From Oscillospiraceae bacterium (GTDB lineage: Bacteria > Bacillota > Clostridia > Oscillospirales > Acutalibacteraceae): 42,844 nucleotides of DNA. This document shows positions 32,346 through 39,602 of the stretch, one piece after another. Made by a program: the position numbers and the translations under genes. A model generated the notes under the pieces. That model was not told the DNA's origin. It was given only the letters and a program-made list of their open reading frames with translations, and searched no databases. Each line of letters opens with the position of its first letter. Position 1 is the first letter of the stretch. The DNA lies in the NCBI GenBank assembly GCA_015065925.1, contig SVPL01000016.1, positions 1 to 42,844 on the forward strand. The letters run 5' to 3'.

Positions 32346-33386
32346 ATGGCTAAAAGTTTTAAACATTATTTGGGCGCACCAAAAAGACGAATAGAGTTAT
32401 ATTTTGGATCTGCTGAAAAACTAGGATATAAAGGTTTTTCAAAGTTTAAAGTAGCTTTTGATATTTGGTGGTGGCGCAGAATTCACCATTATAAACCTAA
32501 TGATTATGTTTTTTATGGATTCGATAAATATTCTCCATCCTATAGAAAATTATTTTTAAGAGATTATGACCAATATATAACTTATGCCAAGCTTAACGTA
32601 GGCTACGGCGGAGGCAAGGGTGGTCAGTATGAGCGTTACGGAAAAGAGATTATTGGAAGGGATTGGCTTCGTGTTGATAAAACACCACTTGAAACAGTAA
32701 AAGAGTTTATAAATAATAACAAAAATGTTATATTTAAGCCGAACACTGGCTCTTGCGGAAGGGGAGTATTTGCTTTTGATATTTCGGATGGAAGTAAGGC
32801 AATGGAGGAAACACTGCTTTCGATTATCGGCAGTAACTATATTTGTGAACAATTTATAGAGCAACACGAAAAAATGACAATTCTTCATCCACAATCTGTA
32901 AATTCTGTTCGTGTTTTAGTTCTTAATGACCATGGCACTCCACATATCATAGCCGCAACCCTTAAACTTGGCGGCGATGAAAAAGTAGTTGACAATTTAC
33001 GTAATGGCGGATTGGCAGCAAATATAAATGTAGAAAATGGAATAGTTGACACTCCCGCTTTTGACCTTGAAGATAATTGTACATATTTTACAAAAACCGG
33101 AGCTTCTATTATAGGTTTTGAACTGCCAAATTGGGACAAGGTTTGTGAACTTGCAAAAAAAGTTATTTTATGTTCAGGGACTAATATTTTATTAGGATTA
33201 GATATAGCTATAACAAATGAGGAAGCTGTACTTATTGAAACGAATAACAGACCTGGTACGCGCATTGTTCAAAGTTTTGATAAAAAACCAAAAGGTATGC
33301 TTATTAGAGAGTATTGTAAAACATATAAAAAAGAGCTTAGAAAAATACCAAGGTGCGTTAAAAAGAAGCACAAAAATGTTTTTTAA
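32346..33386 (+). CDS. ATP-grasp enzyme, sugar-transfer-associated type
   Basis: 346 residues from the ATG at 32346; AAGGAAG (32332-32338) lies 7 nt upstream, and the GTG at 32325 is rejected. N-terminal basic region (YLGAPKRRIELYFG), then ATP-grasp elements: NVIFKPNTGSCGRGVFAFD (nucleotide-binding Lys and Gly-rich loop), ICEQFIEQHEKMTILHPQSV, NSVRVLVLNDHG, and the metal-binding end LLGLDIAI...LIETNNRPG. This resembles the ATPgrasp_ST family, named for its neighbourhood with polysaccharide genes, with no proven reaction. ATP-grasp enzymes join a carboxylate to an amine, thiol or hydroxyl. In this setting the carboxylate could be on the Glu-rich peptide, which is inference. Confidence 0.7.
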   Translation: MAKSFKHYLGAPKRRIELYFGSAEKLGYKGFSKFKVAFDIWWWRRIHHYKPNDYVFYGFDKYSPSYRKLFLRDYDQYITYAKLNVGYGGGKGGQYERYGKEIIGRDWLRVDKTPLETVKEFINNNKNVIFKPNTGSCGRGVFAFDISDGSKAMEETLLSIIGSNYICEQFIEQHEKMTILHPQSVNSVRVLVLNDHGTPHIIAATLKLGGDEKVVDNLRNGGLAANINVENGIVDTPAFDLEDNCTYFTKTGASIIGFELPNWDKVCELAKKVILCSGTNILLGLDIAITNEEAVLIETNNRPGTRIVQSFDKKPKGMLIREYCKTYKKELRKIPRCVKKKHKNVF

Positions 33387-33450
33387 GAATAGTTAATATA
33401 TATTTTGTCTTTATATGAATTCTATGATATTGGTTGATAGACTAATAAAT

Positions 33451-33479
33451 TTGACAATATTGTTTTTTTGTGCTATAAT
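33451..33479 (+). promoter_or_regulatory. Consensus promoter of the PqqD/S26 pair
   Basis: TTGACA (33451-33456), 17-bp spacer, TATAAT (33474-33479). The start codon is 34 bp downstream with AAGGAGA. Confidence 0.85.
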
Positions 33480-33512
33480 TTTTAATATTATATTTTGTAA
33501 GGAGAAGTTGTT

Positions 33513-33779
33513 ATGAAGCTTAAATATGAATTTATAATAAATAAGGTTGCTGATAAAAATGTTGCAGTACCTGTTGGCGACGCTATGACAAACTTTAGCG
33601 GTTTTCTTAAAATGAACGATGTTGGCGCATATATTTTTAACATGCTTAAAACCGACGTTACCGAGGATGATATTGTTTCAGCTATTGCAAAGGAATATTC
33701 CGGTGCTACCGAAACTGAAATTCGCGCAACCGTACAGGATTTTACAAATAAGTTAAAAGAAAACGGATTAGTTGAATGA
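33513..33779 (+). CDS. PqqD-family peptide-binding (RRE) protein
   Basis: 88 residues. Winged-helix PqqD layout: beta strands at the start (KLKYEFIINKVADKNVAVPV), the loop LKMNDVGAYIFNML, and helices VTEDDIVSAIAKEY and VQDFTNKLKENGLVE. PqqD-like proteins bind the leader of a precursor peptide and present it to the radical SAM enzyme. No PQQ genes (pqqA, B, C, E) are nearby, so it serves the peptide at 29670 or another. Overlaps the next gene by 4 bp (ATGA). Confidence 0.88.
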   Translation: MKLKYEFIINKVADKNVAVPVGDAMTNFSGFLKMNDVGAYIFNMLKTDVTEDDIVSAIAKEYSGATETEIRATVQDFTNKLKENGLVE

Positions 33780-34237
33780 GCAACCAAAACATAGATTTTA
33801 ATAGTGTTGGTGAGGCGCTAAAGACACAACCTGAAGTTTCGGTTTTAACAAAAGGCGCCAGTATGCGACCAATGCTAAGGGAACATAAAGATATAGTTAT
33901 TATTCAAAGAATTAGTGGAGAGTTAAGGGTTGGCGATGTTGTTGCTTACCGTGGTGTGGGTAAAAAATATACCCTTCATAGAATTGTGAGCATTAAAAAA
34001 GGCGCATTAATAATTCGTGGTGATAATAACTACTTTACAGAATTTAATATTAAAAAAGAAGATATCGTCGGTATTTTAAAAGAATTTTACCGCGATGGCA
34101 AGTATATAAATTGTAAAACAAATAAGGGATATAGGTGTTACACAAAATATATTATTTTAAGTTATCCGTTCCGATTTTTTTGGTACAGACGCTTGCGACC
34201 GATTTTATCTAAAATAAAGCATTCAGTTTTTAAATAA
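33776..34237 (+). CDS. S26/S24 signal-peptidase-like protein without clear membrane anchor
   Basis: 153 residues, translationally coupled to pqqD. Motif order of ER-type (SipW/Sec11-like) signal peptidases: TKGASMRPML with candidate nucleophile Ser29, VGDVVAYRG, KKYTLHRIVSI with His68 in place of the bacterial general-base Lys, and IIRGDNN with Asp83. Unlike signal peptidases it has no N-terminal membrane helix; only a basic aromatic C-terminal stretch (YPFRFFWYRRLRPILSK) could touch the membrane. This protein type recurs with PqqD and HprK-like proteins. It may cut the leader of the modified peptide (inference). Confidence 0.75.
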   Translation: MSNQNIDFNSVGEALKTQPEVSVLTKGASMRPMLREHKDIVIIQRISGELRVGDVVAYRGVGKKYTLHRIVSIKKGALIIRGDNNYFTEFNIKKEDIVGILKEFYRDGKYINCKTNKGYRCYTKYIILSYPFRFFWYRRLRPILSKIKHSVFK

Positions 34238-34286
34238 TCGAGTAGGAGACAGGTCAAAATAATGATCAGTCTCCTACTCGATTATT
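34233..34286. terminator. Long perfect inverted repeat after the S26-like gene
   Basis: 18-bp perfect arms (34233-34250 and 34269-34286, core CGAGTAGGAGAC/GTCTCCTACTCG) with a further 5-bp inner stem. The stop codon of the S26-like gene lies in the left arm. The T-tract is weak on both sides, so it may be a terminator or mRNA-stabilising element between convergent genes. Confidence 0.55.
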
Positions 34287-34328
34287 GGTTATTTATTAAG
34301 CCAGAAAAATTATAAATTAAAAAATCAT

Positions 34329-35063
34329 TTACATTTGAATTAATTTTAATATGATATATAATATTAAAATATGTACAGGATAAAAAGCATAAAAAACATA
34401 TTTCAAAAATTTGCCCTGTATAAAGCCTCTTTTACCGTTATAAAGATTAATCAATACAAAAGCGCTCCATGCAGGATATCCGCCCGATAGTAATGGCTTT
34501 GCTATTATTGTTTTAGCAATGTTGTTGTTCCTTAGAACATAAAGCATTATTATCAATATAACACCCAAAGTACCATAGTCGATACGCAAAAAACTGCTTA
34601 ATATAACTATTGATACCGAAATGCTTAATTTGAATATGGTATTTAATTTACATTCCAATATATATAGGACTAAAAATCCAAGAAAAAGGGTGAAAAATAT
34701 ATTTTGTTTGTTCGTGTAAAATAAATGCTTTCCTCGGCTTATTAGGAGATTGAAGGGAAGCTCAGAAATTATTGCAAAAATAAGTAAATTAAAACCATAT
34801 TTCTTTTTGTTGCGTGTATAATAAAAACCCTCTGCAATTAAAAAACAAAATATGGGAAATGCCAGCCTACCGAGCATACGCATTATATAATAAACGGTAA
34901 CGCTCTTTCCAAAAGGCAACGAAATTGTCTCGCTAAAAAACGGAACAGCTTTTTGCAGCATATGGGCGGTATGGTCAATAAGCATTGAAAGCATTGCTAT
35001 AATTTTTAACCAACTGCCGTCTAAAAATTTAAATTTTTGTAGTGGTATGTGTGGTTTATCCAT
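34329..35063 (-). CDS. TraX-family membrane protein
   Basis: 244 residues with about eight membrane helices. Family start FLDGSWLKIIAMLSMLIDHT with the conserved DH pair, then RMLGRLAFPIFCFLIAEGFY and FAIISELPFNLLI, all typical of TraX. In F plasmids TraX N-acetylates pilin, and chromosomal members in Firmicutes have no known substrate. Ribosome binding site AAGGAGA. It faces the peptide cluster across the inverted repeat, so it is not in the same transcript. A role in modifying the peptide cannot be excluded but nothing supports it. Confidence 0.85.
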   Translation of the reverse strand: MDKPHIPLQKFKFLDGSWLKIIAMLSMLIDHTAHMLQKAVPFFSETISLPFGKSVTVYYIMRMLGRLAFPIFCFLIAEGFYYTRNKKKYGFNLLIFAIISELPFNLLISRGKHLFYTNKQNIFFTLFLGFLVLYILECKLNTIFKLSISVSIVILSSFLRIDYGTLGVILIIMLYVLRNNNIAKTIIAKPLLSGGYPAWSAFVLINLYNGKRGFIQGKFLKYVFYAFYPVHILILYIILKLIQM

Positions 35064-35115
35064 GTATAAATCTCCTTAACTACCTATATATTAATTAAAA
35101 CAAATACTTTAATTC

Positions 35116-36489
35116 TTATATCCCAAGTATCCCCGATGCGATTTCAAAATAAACAAAAAGTGAAATGGCATCAACAATTGTGGTAATAAAGGGGCTTGCC
35201 ATAACTGCGGGGTCCAGTCGGCATAGCTTTGCAAGCAGTGGGAGGGTACAGCCTATAATTTTTGCGGCAACAACCGTTACAAGCAGGGTTATGCACACAA
35301 CAATGGCAACTTCGGTTGAAATTCCGCTTTTCATAATAATATTATCAAAAAGTAATATTTTAACAAAATTAGCAATGGCTAAAATTCCACCGCAAATAAG
35401 GGAAACCCTTAATTCTTTAAAAATAATTCTACCTATATCTTTAAATTCTATATCATCAAGGGCAAGACTTCTGATTATTGCAACCGAGGATTGGCTACCC
35501 GAATTACCGCCTGTGTTCATTATCATTGGTATAAACGCCGTAAGGGCAATTGAACCCGCTAAAGAGTTTTCAAAGGATGTTATTATCATCCCCGTAAAGG
35601 TCGCTAAAAACATTAAAAGCACAAGCCAAGGGATTCGGCTTTTTACCGTTTCAAATACCCCTGTTTTTAAATATGGTTTGTCACCCGGCAGAATAGCCGC
35701 CATTTTTTCAATATCCTCGGTGGCTTCCTGCTCAATAACATCCACAATATCGTCAACGGTTATAATACCAACCAATCTGTTTTCCAAATCCACTACAGGA
35801 AGCGCAGAGAAGTCATACTTTGTAAAGGTTTTTGCAACCTCCTCCTGGTCATCGGTGGTGTGAGCCGAAATAACATTAGTTTCCATCAATTCGCCAACAA
35901 TATCGGTGGATTTTGCAAGCAATAAATCCTTTACCGTTAAAACACCCTGCAAATAGCGGTTGTTATCGGTAACATAGCAGGTGTAAATAGTTTCTTTATC
36001 GGGACCATATTTGCGTATATATTCAAATGCATCGGCTACCGTCATAGCAGCTCTTAGCCTTACACATTCGGTTGTAAGAACGCTGCCGGCGCTGTCCTCA
36101 GGGTACTGCAAAATCTGATTTATTTCGCGGCGGTCTTCAGGAGATGCCGCCTTTAACATTTTTTTAACAACGCTTGCGGGCATTTCCTCAAGCATAGAAG
36201 CTACATCATCCACAAAAAGCTCCTGCATAACCAGTCTAAGCTCTTTATCTGTTAAAACAACCACCAAACGCTCACGGGTGTCGGAATCCATATAAGCAAA
36301 CGCCTCTGCCGCAAGTTGTTTTGGAAGCAAGCGGAAAATAATTACCGCCTGTTCGGGGGTGGCTTCATCAATAAGCTCTGCAATATCAACCTCGTTCATT
36401 TGGGTTATGATATCACGCAAAGTGTTGAATTTGCGATTATCTAAAAGCTCGCATATTTCATCATATAATACCTTTGATTCTTCTGACAT
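35116..36489 (-). CDS. mgtE: MgtE magnesium transporter
   Basis: 457 residues. The N-terminal superhelical domain (MNEVDIAELIDEATPEQAV, LVDDVASMLEEMPASVV-like repeats) is followed by two CBS domains (about 135-255, with PEDSAGSVLTTECVRLRAAM and IITVDDIVDVIEQEATED). Five membrane helices follow, with IPMIMNTGGNSGSQSSVAIIR forming part of the pore (shown as IPMIMNTGGNSGSQ and SSVAIIR). MgtE is a Mg2+-gated Mg2+ channel. The ribosome binding site GGAGG sits in a hairpin arm and a leader ORF precedes it, so expression is probably controlled after initiation. Confidence 0.95.
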   Translation of the reverse strand: MSEESKVLYDEICELLDNRKFNTLRDIITQMNEVDIAELIDEATPEQAVIIFRLLPKQLAAEAFAYMDSDTRERLVVVLTDKELRLVMQELFVDDVASMLEEMPASVVKKMLKAASPEDRREINQILQYPEDSAGSVLTTECVRLRAAMTVADAFEYIRKYGPDKETIYTCYVTDNNRYLQGVLTVKDLLLAKSTDIVGELMETNVISAHTTDDQEEVAKTFTKYDFSALPVVDLENRLVGIITVDDIVDVIEQEATEDIEKMAAILPGDKPYLKTGVFETVKSRIPWLVLLMFLATFTGMIITSFENSLAGSIALTAFIPMIMNTGGNSGSQSSVAIIRSLALDDIEFKDIGRIIFKELRVSLICGGILAIANFVKILLFDNIIMKSGISTEVAIVVCITLLVTVVAAKIIGCTLPLLAKLCRLDPAVMASPFITTIVDAISLFVYFEIASGILGI

Positions 36490-36495
36490 AAAAAA

Positions 36496-36522
36496 CCTCC
36501 TGCCTTAGTTTTTGGCAGAAGG
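36496..36522 (-). promoter_or_regulatory. RBS-sequestering hairpin before mgtE
   Basis: On the minus strand CCTTCTGCC (36522-36514) pairs with GGCAGGAGG (36504-36496); the right arm contains the ribosome binding site GGAGG of mgtE. Opening or closing this stem would switch translation. Confidence 0.6.
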
Positions 36523-36561
36523 TACTGGTGTATACAAAAACAAACAAAACCAAACCTTATT

Positions 36562-36651
36562 TTAAGGCTGATTTAGGGTTAAGGTGTGACAATACAAACT
36601 GCCGATTAAATTTAAGTTTATACTTCGCCCATGCGCGGAACCGGAATCCAT
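36562..36651 (-). CDS. 29-residue leader ORF upstream of mgtE
   Basis: ATG at 36651 with GAGGTGAT just upstream. The product starts MDSGSAHGRSINLNLIG, has SLYCHTLTL and ends NQP before TAA at 36562. The stop codon is part of a small hairpin CCTTA-AAA-TAAGG followed by a U-rich tract (36535-36553 region) that looks like an attenuator. It is inside the leader made from the promoter at 36684-36712. It may couple leader translation to mgtE expression, as the proline-containing leader mgtL does in Salmonella; that comparison is by analogy only. Confidence 0.5.
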   Translation of the reverse strand: MDSGSAHGRSINLNLIGSLYCHTLTLNQP

Positions 36652-36683
36652 ATCATCACCTCGTAAAAAAATTTTATATTGTT

Positions 36684-36712
36684 ATTTTACCATACAAACA
36701 TACAGAAAACAA
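36684..36712 (-). promoter_or_regulatory. mgtE promoter
   Basis: On the minus strand TTGTTT (36712-36707), 17-bp spacer, TAAAAT (36689-36684) with an extended -10 TG. It gives a leader of about 190 nt. No classical M-box was recognised. Confidence 0.5.
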
Positions 36713-36772
36713 CACTTTTTTTGTGATAGTTTTAAAATTTGTTTATATTATTAAAAAACATATAATTTTCTC

Positions 36773-36801
36773 TTGACTTTTTTGTAAAGTCGCGGTATAC
36801 T
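36773..36801 (+). promoter_or_regulatory. Promoter of the rplU-prp-rpmA operon
   Basis: TTGACT (36773-36778), 17-bp spacer, TATACT (36796-36801). Divergent from the mgtE promoter. Confidence 0.7.
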
Positions 36802-36885
36802 GTAAAAGCCGCATATTGTAGGCTATAAGTGCGCCCATTTCGGGAGCCGCCTAACAGTAGCGAGACTTGAATTAAGGCAGGTGCC
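36802..36885 (+). ncRNA. L21-type leader (candidate ribosomal protein autoregulatory element)
   Basis: The 80-90 nt before rplU are GC-rich and structured: TAGGC (36819-36823) can pair with GCCTA (36849-36853), an inner CCC/GGG stem follows, and GGCAGGTGCC near 36876 is a self-pairing segment containing the ribosome binding site AGGTG. Position and general shape fit the L21 leader of Firmicutes, in which L21 is thought to regulate its own operon. Not checked against a covariance model. Confidence 0.5.
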
Positions 36886-36891
36886 AGAAAA

Positions 36892-37218
36892 ATGTATGCA
36901 ATTATTGTAACCGGCGGAAAGCAGTATCGCGTAGAAAACGGTGATGTTATCTATGTAGAAAAGCTTGATGTCAACGAAGAGGAAACCGTTTCTTTTGACA
37001 AGGTTATCGCTTTATCTCCCGATAAGGGCGCTATGAAGGTTGGTAAACCTTATGTTAAGAACGCTGTTGTAACAGGTAAGGTTCTTAAAAACGGTAAGGG
37101 CAAGAAAATTACTGTTTTCACTTACAAGCCCAAAAAGGGTTGCGCCCGTAAAATGGGTCACAGACAGCCCTATACAAAGGTTCAGATTGAAAACATCGAA
37201 ATCGTTACTGCTGAATAA
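36892..37218 (+). CDS. rplU: Ribosomal protein bL21
   Basis: 108 residues. [20 protein letters not shown] at the start and the C-terminal block [20 protein letters not shown], followed by YTKVQIENI, are the L21 signatures. Binds 23S rRNA together with L20. First gene of the operon; its stop overlaps the prp start (taATGa). Confidence 0.97.
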   Translation: MYAIIVTGGKQYRVENGDVIYVEKLDVNEEETVSFDKVIALSPDKGAMKVGKPYVKNAVVTGKVLKNGKGKKITVFTYKPKKGCARKMGHRQPYTKVQIENIEIVTAE

Positions 37219-37541
37219 TGACCGAGGCTCGGTTTTTATTTGAGGACGATATTTTGGTTGGCTTCCATTTAAAGGGCCATTCAACCGAGTCCGCTAATGA
37301 TGATGCAGGCCGTTTGGTTTGCGCTTCGATATCCTCAGCCGCATATATGACTGCAAATACAGTTACCGAGATAGTTGGTGCTAATGCAGTTGCGGAGGTT
37401 GATGAGCAATCGGGAGAAATGCTTTTTAAGGTTAAATCCGATTATGAACAGGCTTTGCCGATTTTATTGGGATTTAAACTTCATATGGAACAATTATCTA
37501 ACCAGTTTACGGATTATATTAAAATAATTTCGGAGGTGTAA
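37218..37541 (+). CDS. prp: Ribosomal-processing cysteine protease Prp
   Basis: 107 residues. The catalytic pair is visible: His21 in LKGHSTES and Cys35 in RLVCASISSAAYM. Prp removes the N-terminal extension of L27 in Firmicutes, and the L27 encoded next carries that extension. Coupled to rplU by a 1-4 bp overlap. Confidence 0.93.
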   Translation: MTEARFLFEDDILVGFHLKGHSTESANDDAGRLVCASISSAAYMTANTVTEIVGANAVAEVDEQSGEMLFKVKSDYEQALPILLGFKLHMEQLSNQFTDYIKIISEV

Positions 37542-37544
37542 CTC

Positions 37545-37826
37545 ATGTTAAAGATTAACATTCAACTTTTCGCACATAAAAAGGGTGTTGGTTCTACTAA
37601 GAACGGTCGTGATAGTGAGTCTAAGCGTCTTGGTGTTAAGCGTGCAGACGGTCAGTTCGTTTTAGCAGGTAACATTCTCGTTCGTCAAAGAGGCACCCAC
37701 ATCCATCCCGGTGAGAATGTAGGCAAAGGTTCTGATGATACTTTGTTTGCATTGGTAGATGGTAAGGTTAAATTTGAGCGTCTTGGTCGTGACCGCAAAA
37801 AGGTTAGCATCCAAGCTGCTGAATAA
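37545..37826 (+). CDS. rpmA: Ribosomal protein bL27 with Prp-cleavable N-terminal extension
   Basis: 93 residues. The start [19 protein letters not shown] carries the hydrophobic extension with the F-A-H/S-KKG processing motif; removal exposes the mature N-terminus that reaches the peptidyl transferase centre. Core block [17 protein letters not shown] is canonical. Ribosome binding site GGAGGTG. Confidence 0.97.
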   Translation: MLKINIQLFAHKKGVGSTKNGRDSESKRLGVKRADGQFVLAGNILVRQRGTHIHPGENVGKGSDDTLFALVDGKVKFERLGRDRKKVSIQAAE

Positions 37827-37851
37827 TTTACTTTGGCTTAATGTCCATTCA

Positions 37852-37878
37852 CCCCGGTTTTTTAACCGGGGTTTGTTT
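37852..37878 (+). terminator. Terminator or attenuator after rpmA
   Basis: Perfect 8-bp stem CCCCGGTT/AACCGGGG with 4-nt loop, followed by TTTGTTTG. Only 15 bp before obgE, so partial read-through into obgE is likely. Confidence 0.75.
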
Positions 37879-37892
37879 GTATGGAGGATATT

Positions 37893-39164
37893 ATGTTTGT
37901 AGATATAGCAAAAATATTTTTAAAAGCGGGTGACGGCGGTAACGGTGCCGTTTCTTTCCACAGAGAAAAATATGTAGCCGCAGGCGGTCCTGATGGTGGT
38001 GACGGTGGCAGAGGCGGAAATATTGTGCTTCAAGCCGATAGCAACCTTTCAACACTTGCTGATTTTCGTTATAAGCGCAAATACTTAGCACCAAACGGTG
38101 CTAACGGCGGCGGAAATCGTTGCACAGGTAAAAGGGGCGAGGACCTTGTTATTCGCGTTCCTAAGGGCACGCTGGTTAAGGATGCCGAAACAGGCAGAAT
38201 TATGGCAGATGTATCGGGCGAAGAACCCGTTGTGCTTTTAAAGGGCGGTAATGGAGGCTGGGGTAATCAGCATTTTGCAACCTCAACCCGTCAGGTACCA
38301 AAATTCGCTAAAAGCGGTGTGCCAGGGCAGTCTGCCGAGGTTGTTTTGGAGCTTAAGCTTTTGGCTGATGTTGGACTTGTTGGATTTCCTAATGTTGGCA
38401 AATCAACCTTGGTTTCGGTAGTTAGTGAAGCCAAGCCAAAAATTGCCAACTATCATTTCACAACCCTTACTCCCGTTTTAGGCGTGGTTAGTATGGGCGA
38501 GGGCAGTTCCTTTGTTATGGCGGATATTCCCGGTCTTATTGAGGGTGCGGGAACGGGCGCAGGACTCGGCCACGAATTTTTGCGCCATGTAGACCGCTGT
38601 CGAATTTTACTTCACGTTTTGGATATTTCAGGTAGTGAGGGCAGAGACCCAATAGAGGATTTTGAGCAGATTAATACCGAACTTAAAACCTTTAGTGAAG
38701 AACTAAGCACCCGTCCAATGATTGTTGTTGCAAATAAATGTGACCTTATTGAGGAAGAAAAAATCGAAGAATACCGCACATATTTTGAGGGTAAGGGCTA
38801 TGCTTTCTTCCCAATTATGGCAGCTATTGCTGAGGGTACAAAGGAGCTTATTCAGCACACCGCAGCCGAGCTTCACAAGCTTCCACCTATTAAGGTGTAT
38901 GAGGTTGAGCCCGAACCCATTGAGGATTTCACAAAAGAAGCAAAACGGGACTTTACCCTTCGTGTACAGCAGGGTGTTTTTATTATTGAAGCACCTTGGC
39001 TTCTTAAAATTTTGGATGATGTTAATCCCGATGATTATGAATCATTACAGTATTTTCAAAGGGTATTGCAGTCTTCGGGTATAATTTCTGCTCTTGAAAA
39101 GGCAGGAGTTGAAGAAGGCGACACCGTAAGTGTTTACGATATTGAATTTGAGTATGTAAGGTAG
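37893..39164 (+). CDS. obgE: Obg/CgtA GTPase
   Basis: 423 residues from the ATG at 37893, because GGAGG (37883-37887) precedes it; the ATG at 37881 would overlap this site. Gly-rich Obg domain (about 1-158: GDGGNGAVSFHREKYVAAGG), G domain with GFPNVGKST (G1), DIPGLIEGA (G3) and NKCD (G4), and a C-terminal OCT domain (about 345-420). Essential ribosome-assembly and stress GTPase. Position after rpmA is conserved. Confidence 0.97.
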   Translation: MFVDIAKIFLKAGDGGNGAVSFHREKYVAAGGPDGGDGGRGGNIVLQADSNLSTLADFRYKRKYLAPNGANGGGNRCTGKRGEDLVIRVPKGTLVKDAETGRIMADVSGEEPVVLLKGGNGGWGNQHFATSTRQVPKFAKSGVPGQSAEVVLELKLLADVGLVGFPNVGKSTLVSVVSEAKPKIANYHFTTLTPVLGVVSMGEGSSFVMADIPGLIEGAGTGAGLGHEFLRHVDRCRILLHVLDISGSEGRDPIEDFEQINTELKTFSEELSTRPMIVVANKCDLIEEEKIEEYRTYFEGKGYAFFPIMAAIAEGTKELIQHTAAELHKLPPIKVYEVEPEPIEDFTKEAKRDFTLRVQQGVFIIEAPWLLKILDDVNPDDYESLQYFQRVLQSSGIISALEKAGVEEGDTVSVYDIEFEYVR

Positions 39165-39172
39165 GTGCCGTT

Positions 39173-39556
39173 ATGCAGAGTGTAAATGAGCTTAGTGCAG
39201 GCACACTTGCTTTTGTTGGTGATGCGGTTTACGGCCTTTTGGTTCGTCAGCGTCTTGCTGAAACAAACAGGCCAATCGGTGAATTACACCGACTTTCGGT
39301 TACCTTTGTAAACGCTAACTCTCAAGCAGAGGCTTTTAAGGTTATAGAGCCAATATTAACCGAAAAGGAAATATCGCAGTATAAACACGGAAGAAATTTG
39401 CATACCAACAATGTTCCTAAGCAGTCAACCGTTGCCCAGTACCATTCTGCAACAGGGTTGGAGGCACTTTTTGGATATTTGCATTTGTCAGGTCAGTTCG
39501 ACCGAATAAATGAGCTTTTTGAACTTATTTGGAAATCAACAACTCAAAATTTCTAG
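39173..39556 (+). CDS. mrnC: Mini-ribonuclease 3 (MrnC)
   Basis: 127 residues, one RNase III catalytic domain: LAFVGDAVYGLLVRQRL holds the conserved Asp, and ATGLEALFGYLHLSGQFDRI holds the second acidic cluster. There is no double-stranded RNA-binding domain. In Bacillus it matures 23S rRNA ends. Ribosome binding site AGGTG, 8 bp after obgE. Confidence 0.93.
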   Translation: MQSVNELSAGTLAFVGDAVYGLLVRQRLAETNRPIGELHRLSVTFVNANSQAEAFKVIEPILTEKEISQYKHGRNLHTNNVPKQSTVAQYHSATGLEALFGYLHLSGQFDRINELFELIWKSTTQNF

Positions 39557-39569
39557 GTATAGTTATTTA

Positions 39570-39597
39570 CCACTCGGATAAAATAAATCCGAGGTGG
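39570..39597 (+). promoter_or_regulatory. Hairpin covering the yitT-like gene RBS
   Basis: CCACTCGGAT pairs with ATCCGAGGTGG (one bulged base); the right arm contains the ribosome binding site GAGGTGG of the next gene. It could also end the mrnC transcript, though no T-tract follows. Confidence 0.5.
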
Positions 39598-39602
39598 TGT
39601 TG

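Noticed and set aside
33513..33779. PQQ or mycofactocin cofactor biosynthesis because of a PqqD protein
   Set aside because: No pqqA, pqqB, pqqC, pqqE or mftC-type neighbours, and the nearest small peptide lacks the Glu-Tyr spacing of PqqA.
36490..36680. M-box (ykoK) Mg2+ riboswitch before mgtE
   Set aside because: The leader begins with an AGGTGA-like stretch, but the other conserved M-box segments were not found; that stretch is the ribosome binding site of a short ORF. A covariance search would decide.
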